Part shown: positions 40,947-50,331 of the stretch, in pieces
Layout: each line of letters begins with the position of its first letter
Numbering within the stretch: the first letter of the stretch is position 1
Source of the DNA: Mesobacterium_A sp034670065
GTDB lineage: Bacteria > Pseudomonadota > Alphaproteobacteria > Rhodobacterales > Rhodobacteraceae
Assembly: GCA_034670065.1 (NCBI GenBank)
Contig: JAXMOG010000001.1
Coordinates: 496,001 to 560,000, forward strand
Length of the DNA stretch: 64,000 bases
Reading direction: 5' to 3'
Program-made: the position numbers and the translations under genes
The notes under the pieces: generated by a model
What the model was told of the DNA's origin: nothing
The model's database searches: none
Seen by the model: the letters and a program-made list of their open reading frames with translations, nothing else

Positions 40947-42548
40947 TTACATTCTGAACACACCAAAGCGCGTTTCTTCGATTGGGGCGTTCAATGCCGC
41001 GCGCAGCGACAGTGCCAACACATCCCGCGACTTGCGCGGGTCCACGATCCCATCATCCCACATCCGCGCAGAGGCATAGAGCGGGTGCGATTGACGCTCG
41101 AACATTTCCAATGTCGGTGCCTTGAACGTTGTTTCTTCTTCTGCGGTCCACGTACCGCCGCTCCGTTCGATGGCATCGCGTTTGACTGTGGCCAACACGC
41201 CTGCCGCCTGAGGGCCGCCCATGACGGAGATGCGCGAATTCGGCCAGCTCCACAGGAACCGCGGCTGATAGGCCCGGCCAGCCATGCCGTAGTTGCCAGC
41301 ACCGAAAGAACCGCCAACCAACATTGTAATCTTGGGCACCGAAGTAGAGGCAACGGCCGTCACCATCTTGGCCCCGTGGCGGGCGATCCCCTCGTTCTCG
41401 TATTTGCGCCCCACCATGAAACCGGTGATGTTTTGCAGGAAAACAAGCGGGATGCGGCGCTGAGAGCAAAGCTCGACAAAATGCGCGCCCTTTTGCGCCG
41501 CTTCGGAAAACAACACCCCATTGTTGGCAACAATACCCACCGGCATGCCCGCAACATGGGCAAATCCGGTGATCAGCGTATCGCCGAAACGCGCCTTGAA
41601 CGCATCAAAACGTGAACCATCAACCAGACGGGCAATCACCTCGTGAATATCATAAGGCGTGCGCAAATCCGCCGGAACAGCCCCAAGAATTTCTTCTGGA
41701 TCATAGGCTGGCTCTTCGGATGCCTGAAGGTCAGGATGAACCACGCCACCACCCAGCGAGCCTACGGCTTGGCGGGCCAGCGCCAGGGCATGCGTGTCAT
41801 TCTCGGCCAGATAATCTGCCACGCCCGACAGGCGCGTATGCACATCACCACCGCCCAGGTCTTCGGCACTGACGATTTCGCCTGTGGCGGCTTTGACTAA
41901 TGGCGGACCGGCCAGAAAAATGGTGCCCTGTTCCTTGACGATGATCGACACGTCCGACATCGCCGGAACATAGGCACCACCCGCCGTACAAGACCCCATC
42001 ACCACGGCGATCTGGGCAATGCCCTTGGCGCTCATCCGGGCCTGATTGTAGAAAATACGGCCAAAGTGATCCCGGTCTGGGAAAACTTCATCCTGATTGG
42101 GCAGGTTCGCACCGCCACTATCCACTAAATAGATGCAAGGCAGCCGGCACTCTTCGGCAATCTCTTGTGCGCGCAGGTGTTTTTTGACGGTCATCGGGTA
42201 ATATGTACCGCCCTTCACCGTGGCGTCATTACACACCACCATGACTTGGCGGCCCATGACCTGACCAACACCAGCAATAACCCCGGCACAGGGCGCGGCA
42301 CCATCGTACAGGCCATGCGCAGCGGTCGCACCGATCTCAAGAAACGGGCTGCCAGGGTCCAGCAAACCGGCCACCCGGTCGCGGGGTAGCATTTTACCGC
42401 GCGACACATGGCGGTCACGCGATTTCTGCCCACCGCCAAGCGCCGCAGCCTGTGCGACTGTGGTCACTTCTTCCAACATTTCCAGATGTGCCGCACGATT
42501 GGTGCGGAACGTTTCGGAGCTGGGGATGATCTGGGACTGTAGTTTCAT
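40947..42548 (-). CDS. mccB: Methylcrotonyl-CoA carboxylase beta subunit (carboxyltransferase)
   Basis: 533-aa crotonase-like carboxyltransferase subunit. It contains G-G-G-Q-K-S-R-D-R-H-V-S-R-G-K-M-L-P-R, D-S-G-G-A-N-L-P, the N-G-V-L-F-S-E-A-A-Q-K-G block and the A-G-V-L-A-T-V-K near the C-terminus, all typical of MccB and related acyl-CoA carboxylases. With MccA it makes 3-methylglutaconyl-CoA. It lies 66 bp after the acyl-CoA synthetase gene and 62 bp before the nuclease gene. Confidence 0.95.
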   Translation of the reverse strand: MKLQSQIIPSSETFRTNRAAHLEMLEEVTTVAQAAALGGGQKSRDRHVSRGKMLPRDRVAGLLDPGSPFLEIGATAAHGLYDGAAPCAGVIAGVGQVMGRQVMVVCNDATVKGGTYYPMTVKKHLRAQEIAEECRLPCIYLVDSGGANLPNQDEVFPDRDHFGRIFYNQARMSAKGIAQIAVVMGSCTAGGAYVPAMSDVSIIVKEQGTIFLAGPPLVKAATGEIVSAEDLGGGDVHTRLSGVADYLAENDTHALALARQAVGSLGGGVVHPDLQASEEPAYDPEEILGAVPADLRTPYDIHEVIARLVDGSRFDAFKARFGDTLITGFAHVAGMPVGIVANNGVLFSEAAQKGAHFVELCSQRRIPLVFLQNITGFMVGRKYENEGIARHGAKMVTAVASTSVPKITMLVGGSFGAGNYGMAGRAYQPRFLWSWPNSRISVMGGPQAAGVLATVKRDAIERSGGTWTAEEETTFKAPTLEMFERQSHPLYASARMWDDGIVDPRKSRDVLALSLRAALNAPIEETRFGVFRM

Positions 42549-42614
42549 GTCTCACGTCTCTCCGGTTTAATCACATGCGGGACACGGCCCGTGCATTTTG
42601 GGGTATCCATCTGC

Positions 42615-44165
42615 CTATTCCTGTGCCGCCATTTGCTTCAATTCTTTGCGGATAACTTTGCCTGTCACTGTCATAGGCAGGGCGTCCACAAACCCGATTT
42701 CCCTTGGATAGGAATAACTTGCCAGCCGGGACTTCACCCAATCCTGCAAGTCGGCGGCCAGCTGAGCATCAGCATGTACATCCGTCTTGACCACGACATA
42801 GGCTTTCACAATCTCGGTCCTTAGGGGATCAGGCTTACCAACAACCCCCACGGTCGCGACGGCGGGGTGCGTTAACAAGCAATCTTCGATTTCAGAGGGG
42901 CCGATGCGATAACCAGCCGACGTGATGACATCGTCTTCGCGCCCGACAAAGCGTAAAAACCCGTCTTCCATCACCCCCCGGTCGCCGGTGATCAGCCAAT
43001 CGCCGCGAAACTTCTGAGCTGTCGCATCAGGCCGTTGCCAATACTCCAACATCATCGACCCGGCCCCACGCCGGATGGCCACATCACCTTCGCCATCACA
43101 GGCGTCCCCGGCGGCATCGATCACGGCCACATCGAATCCGGGAACAGCCCGCCCGATGGCGCCCGATCGTGCGTCAAACAAGGCTCCGCAGGAACTGGCC
43201 ACCATGTTGCATTCGGTCTGGCCGTAGAACTCATTTATCGACACGCCAAAGGCCGTCTGACCCCATGCCAGCATTTCGGCGCCCAAAGGTTCCCCACCAG
43301 ACGCCACTGACCGCAGGCCGGGAATATGTGCATCTGCGGCTTTCAACATCCGCAGCGCTGTGGGTGGAAAAAAGACATTGCGGACAGAAGCCTGCGTGAT
43401 GATCTTTTCGCATTCCTCAACCGAAAACTTTGGCATTCGCGCCGCCACGACCGGTACACCCAGCGCCAGCCCAGGCATCAACACGTCAAACAATCCGCCG
43501 ATCCAGGCCCAATCCGCCGGTGTCCAGATCACGTCGTTGGGTTGGCCCAGAAAGTCATGGCTCATCTCGACGCCCGGCAAATGACCGTTCAGCATACGAT
43601 GCCCGTGCAACGCGCCCTTGGGCTTACCTGTGGTGCCGCTGGTATAGATCAGCACAGCCGGATCATCGGGCCCTGTGGCGCGTACAGCATCAATTGGCTC
43701 CACGTCCTCAGGCAAGTCAGCGGCGGTGATCGCGGATACATCCAACCCTGCCATCATGGCCGCCCCGTCTGTATCGGTCACTACAACGCGTGCGCCGCTG
43801 TCTTGCAGCCGCGTTTCCAAGGCGTCGTGCTGAAACAGCTTGAACAGCGGTACAGAAATCGCCCCAAGACGCCATGCCGCGATATGCGCCGCAGCGCAAA
43901 GCGGTGACTGTGACAACAGCACGCCAACCCTGTCGCCCGGCGCAACACCCTGCGCCATCAACGCGGCCTGAACGCGAAAGGATAGATGTTGAAGGGCACG
44001 ATAGGTTACATCGCGCGGCCCCTCACCCGACAGATCAATGATTGCCACCTTGTCCGGTGAACGGGCCACCCAACTGTCACAGACTTGACCGGCCATATTG
44101 AGCACAGGCGGAAAATCCCAGCGGAAGTCGGCGCAGAGCGCGTCATAAGACTGTTGTTTCAGCAT
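42615..44165 (-). CDS. AMP-dependent acyl-CoA synthetase
   Basis: 516-aa adenylate-forming enzyme. Motifs: Y-T-S-G-T-T-G-K-P-K-G (P-loop), Y-G-Q-T-E-C (A5), T-G-D-R-G (A7) and the C-terminal K (T-V-T-G-K-V-I-R-K-E-L). The substrate is not defined by sequence. In the leucine cluster, isovalerate or acetoacetate (as in an AACS-type role) are plausible; a related medium-chain acid is another option. It lies between ivd-side accessory genes and mccB, minus strand. Confidence 0.9.
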   Translation of the reverse strand: MLKQQSYDALCADFRWDFPPVLNMAGQVCDSWVARSPDKVAIIDLSGEGPRDVTYRALQHLSFRVQAALMAQGVAPGDRVGVLLSQSPLCAAAHIAAWRLGAISVPLFKLFQHDALETRLQDSGARVVVTDTDGAAMMAGLDVSAITAADLPEDVEPIDAVRATGPDDPAVLIYTSGTTGKPKGALHGHRMLNGHLPGVEMSHDFLGQPNDVIWTPADWAWIGGLFDVLMPGLALGVPVVAARMPKFSVEECEKIITQASVRNVFFPPTALRMLKAADAHIPGLRSVASGGEPLGAEMLAWGQTAFGVSINEFYGQTECNMVASSCGALFDARSGAIGRAVPGFDVAVIDAAGDACDGEGDVAIRRGAGSMMLEYWQRPDATAQKFRGDWLITGDRGVMEDGFLRFVGREDDVITSAGYRIGPSEIEDCLLTHPAVATVGVVGKPDPLRTEIVKAYVVVKTDVHADAQLAADLQDWVKSRLASYSYPREIGFVDALPMTVTGKVIRKELKQMAAQE

Positions 44166-44238
44166 TCTGTTTCCTCCTTCGCTTGGCTGTCGTTCGGGTT
44201 AACCTGGGTTCAACGTGCGTGTGGTGACCAATCGGGCC

Positions 44239-44730
44239 TCAGCCCGGCGTCACCATCATCTCTATGAATTCTGTCTGCTGGGCTGTTTCTGTCATCAGGC
44301 ATTCAACAGAGGCTGGTCCGCCCCCCGTGCCGCCGCCCCAGTGGCTGCGCACATAATCGCACTTGCGGTCGCGAAACGTGATCCAAGCGCGCTGCATCTC
44401 GCGCAGCGCTTCTTCTTGCGACGCGGAAAAGCCGCCGTTGTCGACATCGAACTTTTTGGCATGCTGCAAGGCAAACCCATATGACAGGTTCAACCGTTCA
44501 TCCCACCATTCCCATTCACGGTGCAAACACGCGCCCATTCCAACGGTGGAGTACCCGCCCGGCGTATCGTCGATACAGGCCTGCGCCGAGGCGCCAGCAC
44601 AGGCAAAAGCGTCCTTGCCGGAAGCCAAACAGCTTTCGGTCGCATTACTGGAAAACGTGACTTCCTGCGCCGAAGCAGGTGATATCCCCATGGCGAAGGT
44701 GCCCAGGAGCAATGTCATTGATCGGATCAT
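44239..44730 (-). CDS. LprI/DUF1311-family exported protein
   Basis: 163 aa with a signal peptide ending S-A-Q at about residue 22. The mature domain has C-L-A-S-G, A-C-I-D-D, C-L-H-R-E-W-E-W-W-D-E-R-L-N, and W-I-T-F-R-D-R-K-C-D-Y with several cysteines, the pattern of the LprI (lysozyme inhibitor-like, DUF1311) domain. Probably periplasmic. It is located inside the leucine-catabolic cluster without obvious functional link. Confidence 0.85.
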   Translation of the reverse strand: MIRSMTLLLGTFAMGISPASAQEVTFSSNATESCLASGKDAFACAGASAQACIDDTPGGYSTVGMGACLHREWEWWDERLNLSYGFALQHAKKFDVDNGGFSASQEEALREMQRAWITFRDRKCDYVRSHWGGGTGGGPASVECLMTETAQQTEFIEMMVTPG

Positions 44731-44759
44731 GGTTTAGTCCTCCCTTCGATACTCTGCGT

Positions 44760-45044
44760 CTACGGAACGGTTTCCCCGACCAGCCCGCCAAAACGGTTGA
44801 CGTGATATTCCCACACGGACCCGTTGTTGACGCATCGCACCACCAGCCACTTGGTTTGGCCCGGTACTGCGACGCAATCGTCCGGCCGGGCGTTGGGACC
44901 GGCGGCTTTCATGTAGCGCGTCGCATAGGCCGCGATTGCTTCGCTCTCGGTCAGATGTGCCGCGATCCAGCCCAGACGGAACGCCATCAGCGATCCGACC
45001 AAAACGATCAATCCCAGCGGCAAGAACCAAAGCCATCGCGGCAT
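44760..45044 (-). CDS. Small membrane-anchored protein
   Basis: 94-aa protein with one N-terminal helix (W-L-W-F-L-P-L-G-L-I-V-L-V-G-S-L-M) and a soluble part with C-V-A-V-P-G-Q-T-K-W-L-V-V-R-C-V, which may form a disulfide. Between ivd (19 bp downstream of its stop) and the LprI-like gene, minus strand. No family recognised. Confidence 0.7.
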   Translation of the reverse strand: MPRWLWFLPLGLIVLVGSLMAFRLGWIAAHLTESEAIAAYATRYMKAAGPNARPDDCVAVPGQTKWLVVRCVNNGSVWEYHVNRFGGLVGETVP

Positions 45045-45063
45045 TCTGCCTCCCGTTCTGCGC

Positions 45064-46227
45064 TTATCCCATAGCCTGCATCAGCTCGCGCCCAATCAGC
45101 ATACGCCGGATTTCGCTGGTGCCAGCACCGATTTCCATCAACTTGGCATCGCGGAACAAACGCGCGACCGGTGCGTCGTTCAAAAATCCAGCCCCGCCCA
45201 TGGCCTGAACCGCCTGATGCGCCTGCACCATGGCTTGTTCACTGGCATACAGACAGCAACCAGCGGCGTCCTGTCGGGTCACGTCGCCGCGATCACAGGC
45301 CTTGGCCACTTCGTAGACATAAGCGCGGGCGGAATTCAGCGCGACATACATGTCTGCAATCTTACCCTGCATAAGTTGGAAGTTTCCGATGGGTTGGCCG
45401 AATTGCTTGCGTTCCGCCATATACGGCATGATCTCATCCAGACAGGCGGCGATGATACCCAGACCTATGCCTGCCAGCACCACGCGCTCATAGTCCAAAC
45501 CCGACATCAGAACACGGACACCTTTGCCCTCTTCGCCCAATATGTTCTCAAACGGCACTTCGACGTTGTCAAAAATCAGCTCGGCTGTGTTCGACCCGCG
45601 CATCCCCAGCTTATCAAAGTGATTGGACGTGCTGAAACCAGTCATCGACTTTTCGACCAGGAAGGCAGTGATGCCTTTGCTGCCGGCATCGGGGTCTGTT
45701 TTCGCATAAACGATCAACGTGTCCGCATCTGGACCATTGGTGATCCAATACTTGCTACCGTTCAGAACAAAGCGATCATTCCGCTTTTCGGCACGCAGCT
45801 TCATAGAGACAACATCAGATCCGGCAGAAGGCTCTGACATCGCCAAAGCACCCACTTGAGTACCTGCAATCAGGCCTGGTAGATATTTGTGACGCTGTTC
45901 ATCGTTGCCGTTCAACTTGACCTGGTTCACGCACAAGTTCGAATGCGCACCATAAGACAACGAGACAGAGGCCGATGCACGGGCGATCTCTTCGACAGCA
46001 ATGGTATGGGCAAGATATCCCATTCCCGCCCCGCCAAACTCTTCCGGCACCGTGATCCCCAAGAGACCCAAGTCACCCATCTCTTGCCACAGCGCATGCG
46101 GGAAGACGTTGTCTATGTCGACCTGTGCAGCCATTGGCTTGACGCGCTCTTGCGCCCAGCGATGCACCATTTCCTGCAGTGCATGAATATCTTCACCCAG
46201 ATCGAAACGCATGGTGGCCGTAAACAT
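45064..46227 (-). CDS. ivd: Isovaleryl-CoA dehydrogenase
   Basis: 387-aa flavoprotein dehydrogenase that oxidises isovaleryl-CoA to 3-methylcrotonyl-CoA. Motifs: A-M-S-E-P-S-A-G-S-D-V, W-I-T-N-G, and the catalytic Glu247 in G-L-D-Y-E-R-V-V-L-A. Placement of the Glu in this helix is a feature of isovaleryl- (and not short-chain) acyl-CoA dehydrogenases. ATG 46227 has GGAGGAAAT upstream; longer starts would pass through a palindromic operator candidate. It is the first gene of the leucine cluster and diverges from rlmJ. Confidence 0.95.
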   Translation of the reverse strand: MFTATMRFDLGEDIHALQEMVHRWAQERVKPMAAQVDIDNVFPHALWQEMGDLGLLGITVPEEFGGAGMGYLAHTIAVEEIARASASVSLSYGAHSNLCVNQVKLNGNDEQRHKYLPGLIAGTQVGALAMSEPSAGSDVVSMKLRAEKRNDRFVLNGSKYWITNGPDADTLIVYAKTDPDAGSKGITAFLVEKSMTGFSTSNHFDKLGMRGSNTAELIFDNVEVPFENILGEEGKGVRVLMSGLDYERVVLAGIGLGIIAACLDEIMPYMAERKQFGQPIGNFQLMQGKIADMYVALNSARAYVYEVAKACDRGDVTRQDAAGCCLYASEQAMVQAHQAVQAMGGAGFLNDAPVARLFRDAKLMEIGAGTSEIRRMLIGRELMQAMG

Positions 46228-46246
46228 CGGTGATTTCCTCCCGCTT

Positions 46247-46264
46247 ATTGAACGCTCGTTCAAT
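46247..46264. promoter_or_regulatory. 18-bp palindromic operator candidate upstream of ivd
   Basis: ATTGAACG-CT-CGTTCAAT, a perfect 8-bp inverted repeat with 2-nt centre, 20 bp upstream of the ivd ATG, in the ivd/rlmJ divergent region. The design is like the TGAACG-type sites bound by TetR-family regulators of fatty-acid or branched-chain acid catabolism; the regulator is not in this window. Confidence 0.6.
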
Positions 46265-46331
46265 ACTACACATGTCACCTTGAATGGGTCAAGCGACTTG
46301 CACGTAACGTCACTCCCGCCTATGGCGAGAT

Positions 46332-47111
46332 ATGCTGTCGTACCAACACGCCTATCACGCCGGAAACATGGCCGATGTTCACAAACACACGCTTCTTGCG
46401 TGGATGCTGGACTATCTGACGCGCAAGGATAAACCCCTCAGCTATATAGAAACTCATGCCGGGCGTGGGCTGTACGATCTGTCTGGGGCCGAAGCCGTCA
46501 AGACCGGCGAAGCTGCCAGCGGCATCGCTTTGGCTGACCGGTGGTTTGCACAGGATCACCCCTATGCACGGGCGCTGAAAAAGGTGCGCGCAACGCATGG
46601 CGATACGGCCTATCCCGGCAGCCCGCTGATTGCTCAATCGCTTTTGCGCCCAACCGATTCTATCCGTCTGGCCGATCTGCACCCACAGGAATATGACGCT
46701 CTGCGACGTGTGGCCCGGTCACAAAACACGCAGGTGTTTCGTCAGGATGGGTTTGAGCTGGCCCACAGCATATGCCCGCCTACCCCACGTCGTGGTTTGC
46801 TTCTGATCGACCCATCCTACGAAATCCGAGACGATTACGACCGCCTTCCGAAAATCTTGGGCACCTTGCACCAGAAATGGAACGTGGGCGTTTTGGCGCT
46901 TTGGTATCCGATTTTGACCTCTGCGGAACATCTGCCGATGGTCGCCGCACTGAAGGCGGGTTTCGACACTGCACTTTGCAGCGAAGTACGCTTCCCCCCT
47001 GCCCGCAAGGGCCACCGCATGGTTGGGTCTGGCATGTTCATCATCAACCCGCCCTACGGGCTGGAAGACCAAGTTGCGTGGCTGAACAAGAAGTTCGCGA
47101 CCTTACGGTAA
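46332..47111 (+). CDS. rlmJ: 23S rRNA (adenine(2030)-N6)-methyltransferase RlmJ
   Basis: 259-aa SAM-dependent methyltransferase that modifies A2030 of 23S rRNA. It begins M-L-S-Y-Q-H-A-Y-H-A-G-N-M-A-D-V-H-K-H, the hallmark N-terminus of the family, and has Y-I-E-T-H-A-G-R-G for SAM, and the catalytic D-P-S-Y-E (D-P-P-Y/F-E type). Length is slightly under E. coli RlmJ. Divergent from ivd, upstream of the TerB-like pair. Confidence 0.95.
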   Translation: MLSYQHAYHAGNMADVHKHTLLAWMLDYLTRKDKPLSYIETHAGRGLYDLSGAEAVKTGEAASGIALADRWFAQDHPYARALKKVRATHGDTAYPGSPLIAQSLLRPTDSIRLADLHPQEYDALRRVARSQNTQVFRQDGFELAHSICPPTPRRGLLLIDPSYEIRDDYDRLPKILGTLHQKWNVGVLALWYPILTSAEHLPMVAALKAGFDTALCSEVRFPPARKGHRMVGSGMFIINPPYGLEDQVAWLNKKFATLR

Positions 47112-47181
47112 CGCGGCGCAAACTGCTTGGCCTTGGCTTCCTGCCCGCGCTATCCTTTAAAAAAATCGCGAAAGGCTGCCT

Positions 47182-47625
47182 ATGTTTGAACGCTTGCTAT
47201 CCCTGTTTCAGTCCCCCTCCTCTCAGCCAGAACAGCTACCCGAAGCAGACGCCCAAATTGCCCTTGGCACCTTGTTGGTGCGTGTTGCGATGTCGGACAG
47301 GCTGTATCTGTTTGAAGAGGTCGAACAGATTGACCGTGTGCTGGCCCATGCGTTTGACCTGAAACCGCTGGAGGCGGCAAAGCTGCGCGCAACCTGCGAA
47401 AACTTCCATCGTGAACTTCCCGACTCGGTTGATCTGGCTGAGGTTATTCATCGCTCCGTCGATTACACACACCGCAGCGATGCCATGTCAGGACTATGGG
47501 CCGTGGCACGGGCCGATGGGTTAACGGATGAACGCGAGGTCGCATTGATCGAACTGGTCAAAACTCAACTGGGTGTGACACGCGAAGACAGCGAAGCGGC
47601 CCGTGTCGCACATATCGTGCCATAA
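47182..47625 (+). CDS. TerB-like (tellurite-resistance-domain) protein, copy 1
   Basis: 147-aa helical protein of the TerB family: A-Q-I-A-L-G-T-L-L-V-R-V-A-M-S-D, then L-W-A-V-A-R-A-D-G-L-T-D-E-R-E, with the acidic surface loops typical of metal-binding TerB proteins. It lies 70 bp after rlmJ, and is followed 39 bp later by a diverged paralogue. Stand-alone TerB proteins in proteobacteria usually have no shown role in tellurite resistance. Confidence 0.8.
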   Translation: MFERLLSLFQSPSSQPEQLPEADAQIALGTLLVRVAMSDRLYLFEEVEQIDRVLAHAFDLKPLEAAKLRATCENFHRELPDSVDLAEVIHRSVDYTHRSDAMSGLWAVARADGLTDEREVALIELVKTQLGVTREDSEAARVAHIVP

Positions 47626-47664
47626 ATTGTCTGGGGTCTGGTCGTCGGCGCGCCGCGGCCTTAT

Positions 47665-48114
47665 ATGCAGGATATGTTTGCAGATTTTCTTTCGCGGTTG
47701 ACCCAACCGCAGCCACAAACCCTTCCTGATGCAGATGCGCGGCTGGCGCTGACAGCCTTGCTGGTGCGCGTTGCGCGGTCTGACGGCGCGTATGATGCCG
47801 CCGAACAACAGCAGATCACCGAGATCATCATCGCGCGATACGGCCTGACAAATACAGACGCTGACCTGCTGCGCGGCGAAGCCGAAGCGCTGGAAGACGA
47901 AGCACCTGACACGTTTAAATTCACCGAAGCGATCAAAAACGCCGTCCCTTATGAACAGCGTATCGGCGTAATCGAGGCGCTGTGGCAGGTTGTTCTGGCC
48001 GATGGCACCAGAGAAGCAGAAGAAGATCAGCTGTTGCGCTTGGTGGCCAAATTTCTGGGCGTGAATGACCGCGACAGCAATATTGCCCGGCAAAGGGTTG
48101 CCAAGGCGACCTAA
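47665..48114 (+). CDS. TerB-like protein, copy 2
   Basis: 149-aa paralogue of the preceding gene: A-R-L-A-L-T-A-L-L-V-R-V-A-R-S-D-G, and L-W-Q-V-V-L-A-D-G-T-R-E-A-E-E-D. Aligning the pair suggests the second ATG (47674, M-F-A-D-F-L-S) may be the true start, equivalent to M-F-E-R-L-L-S of copy 1; the upstream signals do not decide. The active acidic loops are kept. Confidence 0.8.
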   Translation: MQDMFADFLSRLTQPQPQTLPDADARLALTALLVRVARSDGAYDAAEQQQITEIIIARYGLTNTDADLLRGEAEALEDEAPDTFKFTEAIKNAVPYEQRIGVIEALWQVVLADGTREAEEDQLLRLVAKFLGVNDRDSNIARQRVAKAT

Positions 48115-48250
48115 CTGCCGCTGTCCGAAAAGATGAATTTCGCGACAGCCCGGCCTGTTTGATCTGCAAAGCGCACGCGACGTTGGCGTGGCACTTGAAA
48201 TGCCACCCGGCTTCCGGCACAACAGATTTGATCAAATTCCGGAAGTTGTC

Positions 48251-49600
48251 ATGTCTCATTCGCAGATCCAGAACTACCTGCGCAAAAACTCGCAAATCCG
48301 CACCATTCGCGCCGCGGCCGTTGATCTGAACGGCCAAGCGCGTGGAAAACGTATTCCAACGCGATTTGCAGATAAGGTGGTAACGGACGGCACGCGCTTT
48401 CCAATGTCTGTCCTGAACCTAGACATTTGGGGCGAAGATATCGAAGACAGCCCACTGGTCTTTGACAGCGGCGATGCCGACGGTGTGCTGAAACCAACAG
48501 AGCGCGGCTTTGTGCCAATGCCGTGGCTGGAAGCCCCGACCGCCCTATTGCCACTTTGGATGTCTCGAGAGAATGGCCGCCCCTATGATGGGGATCCGCG
48601 TCAGGCGTTGAACGCTGTATTGAAGCGCTTCAAGGCCAAGGGATTAACACCGGTTTGTGCTGTGGAGATGGAATTTTTCCTGATCGACGACAGCGGCAAG
48701 AAGATGCAAATCCCGGTGTCACCTCGATCTGGCAAGCGGCGCAAAGCGGCCGAGATTTTGTCGATCCGGGCGTTGGATGCCTTTGATACGTTCTTTACTG
48801 ATCTCTACGACGCCTGCGAAGCGATGGATATTCCCGCCGATACAGCGATTTCCGAAGCCGGTCTGGGTCAGTTTGAGATCAACTTGATGCACCAAGACGA
48901 TGCTCTGCGCGCTGCGGATGATGCATGGTTGTTCAAGATGTTGACCAAGGGCATGGCCAGACGCCACGGGTTTGCCGCCAGCTTCATGGCCAAACCCTAT
49001 CAGGACTATGCTGGTAACGGATTGCATGTGCATTTCTCGATATTGGACGAAGACGGCAAGAACATCTTTGACGATGGCGGGCCCAAGGGGACCGATCAAC
49101 TGCGCCATGCAGTTGCCGGCTGCATGCAGGCGATGCCAGATTGCACTTTGGTTTTTGCCCCTCACCAGAATTCCTACAGCCGGCTGGAGCCTGAAAACCA
49201 CGCACCTACAGGCGTTTGCTGGGCCTATGAGAACCGCACGGCGGCCATTCGCGTGCCCAGCGGTGCAAATGCCGCGCGCCGCATCGAACACCGGGTCGCG
49301 GGTGGGGATGTGAACCCCTATCTGATTTTGGCCGCCATTCTGGGCGCCGCGCTCAATGGGATCGAAGACGGCATCAACCCGCCTGCCCCCATTTCGGGCA
49401 ACGCCTATGCGCAAGATTTGCAACAAATTCCGTCTGATTGGGGGGATGCGATCACTGCGTTTGAGAACAGCGCAATCGTGCCGCGCATTTTTCCGGCGGA
49501 ATTGATCCAGAACTTTTTGCTGACCAAAAAGCAGGAACACCGCTACATGGCAGAGCTTAGCGCCGCCGAACAGGTCGAGATATACCTCGACACGGTGTAA
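48251..49600 (+). CDS. Glutamine-synthetase-family ligase, Puu/GMAS-like, copy 1
   Basis: 449 aa. GS fold with R-A-A-A-V-D-L-N-G-Q-A-R-G-K-R near the N-terminus, V-E-M-E-F-F-L (metal Glu), G-L-G-Q-F-E-I-N, G-N-G-L-H-V-H-F-S and E-N-R-T-A-A-I-R-V-P. There is no adenylylation Tyr motif, so it is not GlnE-regulated. Members of this group gamma-glutamylate amines (putrescine, methylamine and others). ATG 48251 has GGAAG 5 nt upstream. It heads the cluster GS-like/amidotransferase/GS-like/DAO oxidase; the exact amine is unknown. Confidence 0.88.
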   Translation: MSHSQIQNYLRKNSQIRTIRAAAVDLNGQARGKRIPTRFADKVVTDGTRFPMSVLNLDIWGEDIEDSPLVFDSGDADGVLKPTERGFVPMPWLEAPTALLPLWMSRENGRPYDGDPRQALNAVLKRFKAKGLTPVCAVEMEFFLIDDSGKKMQIPVSPRSGKRRKAAEILSIRALDAFDTFFTDLYDACEAMDIPADTAISEAGLGQFEINLMHQDDALRAADDAWLFKMLTKGMARRHGFAASFMAKPYQDYAGNGLHVHFSILDEDGKNIFDDGGPKGTDQLRHAVAGCMQAMPDCTLVFAPHQNSYSRLEPENHAPTGVCWAYENRTAAIRVPSGANAARRIEHRVAGGDVNPYLILAAILGAALNGIEDGINPPAPISGNAYAQDLQQIPSDWGDAITAFENSAIVPRIFPAELIQNFLLTKKQEHRYMAELSAAEQVEIYLDTV

Positions 49601-49647
49601 CCATGGCGCATGTCTCCAGCCATTCTGACCGCAACTATTGGTGATTG

Positions 49648-50331
49648 ATGAAAATTGGCATTCTGCAAACCGGACTAGTGCCCGAGACGTTAACCCCCGA
49701 ATACGGCGAATACCCCGATATGTTTACGCGGTTTCTGGCGGGGCGCGGGTTTGCCTTTGACACCTATCGCGTGGTTGAAGGCGTATTTCCCGACGGGCCA
49801 GAAGCCGCAGATGGCTGGCTGATCACCGGGTCGCGTCATGGAGTCTATGAAGACCATCCTTGGATTGCCCCGCTGGAAGCCTTGATCCGGCAGATTGTTG
49901 AGGCCGACAAATCCCTGGTCGGTATCTGTTTCGGTCATCAGATCATTGCTCAGGCCCTGGGCGGCACAGTTCAAAAATACGCGGGCGGTTGGCGTATTGG
50001 CGCGCAAACCTATCAGTTTGCGGATGGGCCTAAGCGACTGCTGGCCTACCATCAGGATCAGGTTACAGCCTTACCCGAAGGTGCCCAGCTGGTTGCGGGC
50101 AATGAGGGCTGCAAATACGCAGCACTGCTGTATCCGGGCAAAGCCTATACCGTGCAGCCACACCCAGAGTTCACCGCGCCATTCGTTCAGGGGTTGATCG
50201 ACAAGCGCGGCCGCGGGGTTATCGACGATGATCTGCTGGACGCGGCCGAAGCGGGGTTGCATCATTCATTGGACAATACGGCACTGGCAGACCAGCTGGC
50301 GTTGTTTCTGACAAAAAGGCGGATCGCATGA
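49648..50331 (+). CDS. Class I glutamine amidotransferase
   Basis: 227-aa triad-type amidotransferase/hydrolase. Nucleophile Cys in G-I-C-F-G-H-Q-I-I, and the His-Glu pair in V-Q-P-H-P-E-F. It resembles the free-standing GMP-synthase-type amidotransferase-like proteins; the Puu analogue would be a gamma-glutamyl-GABA hydrolase, but this protein belongs to a different branch by its motifs. ATG 49648 is preferred over TTG 49645. Its stop overlaps the next GS-like gene by 4 nt. Confidence 0.9.
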   Translation: MKIGILQTGLVPETLTPEYGEYPDMFTRFLAGRGFAFDTYRVVEGVFPDGPEAADGWLITGSRHGVYEDHPWIAPLEALIRQIVEADKSLVGICFGHQIIAQALGGTVQKYAGGWRIGAQTYQFADGPKRLLAYHQDQVTALPEGAQLVAGNEGCKYAALLYPGKAYTVQPHPEFTAPFVQGLIDKRGRGVIDDDLLDAAEAGLHHSLDNTALADQLALFLTKRRIA

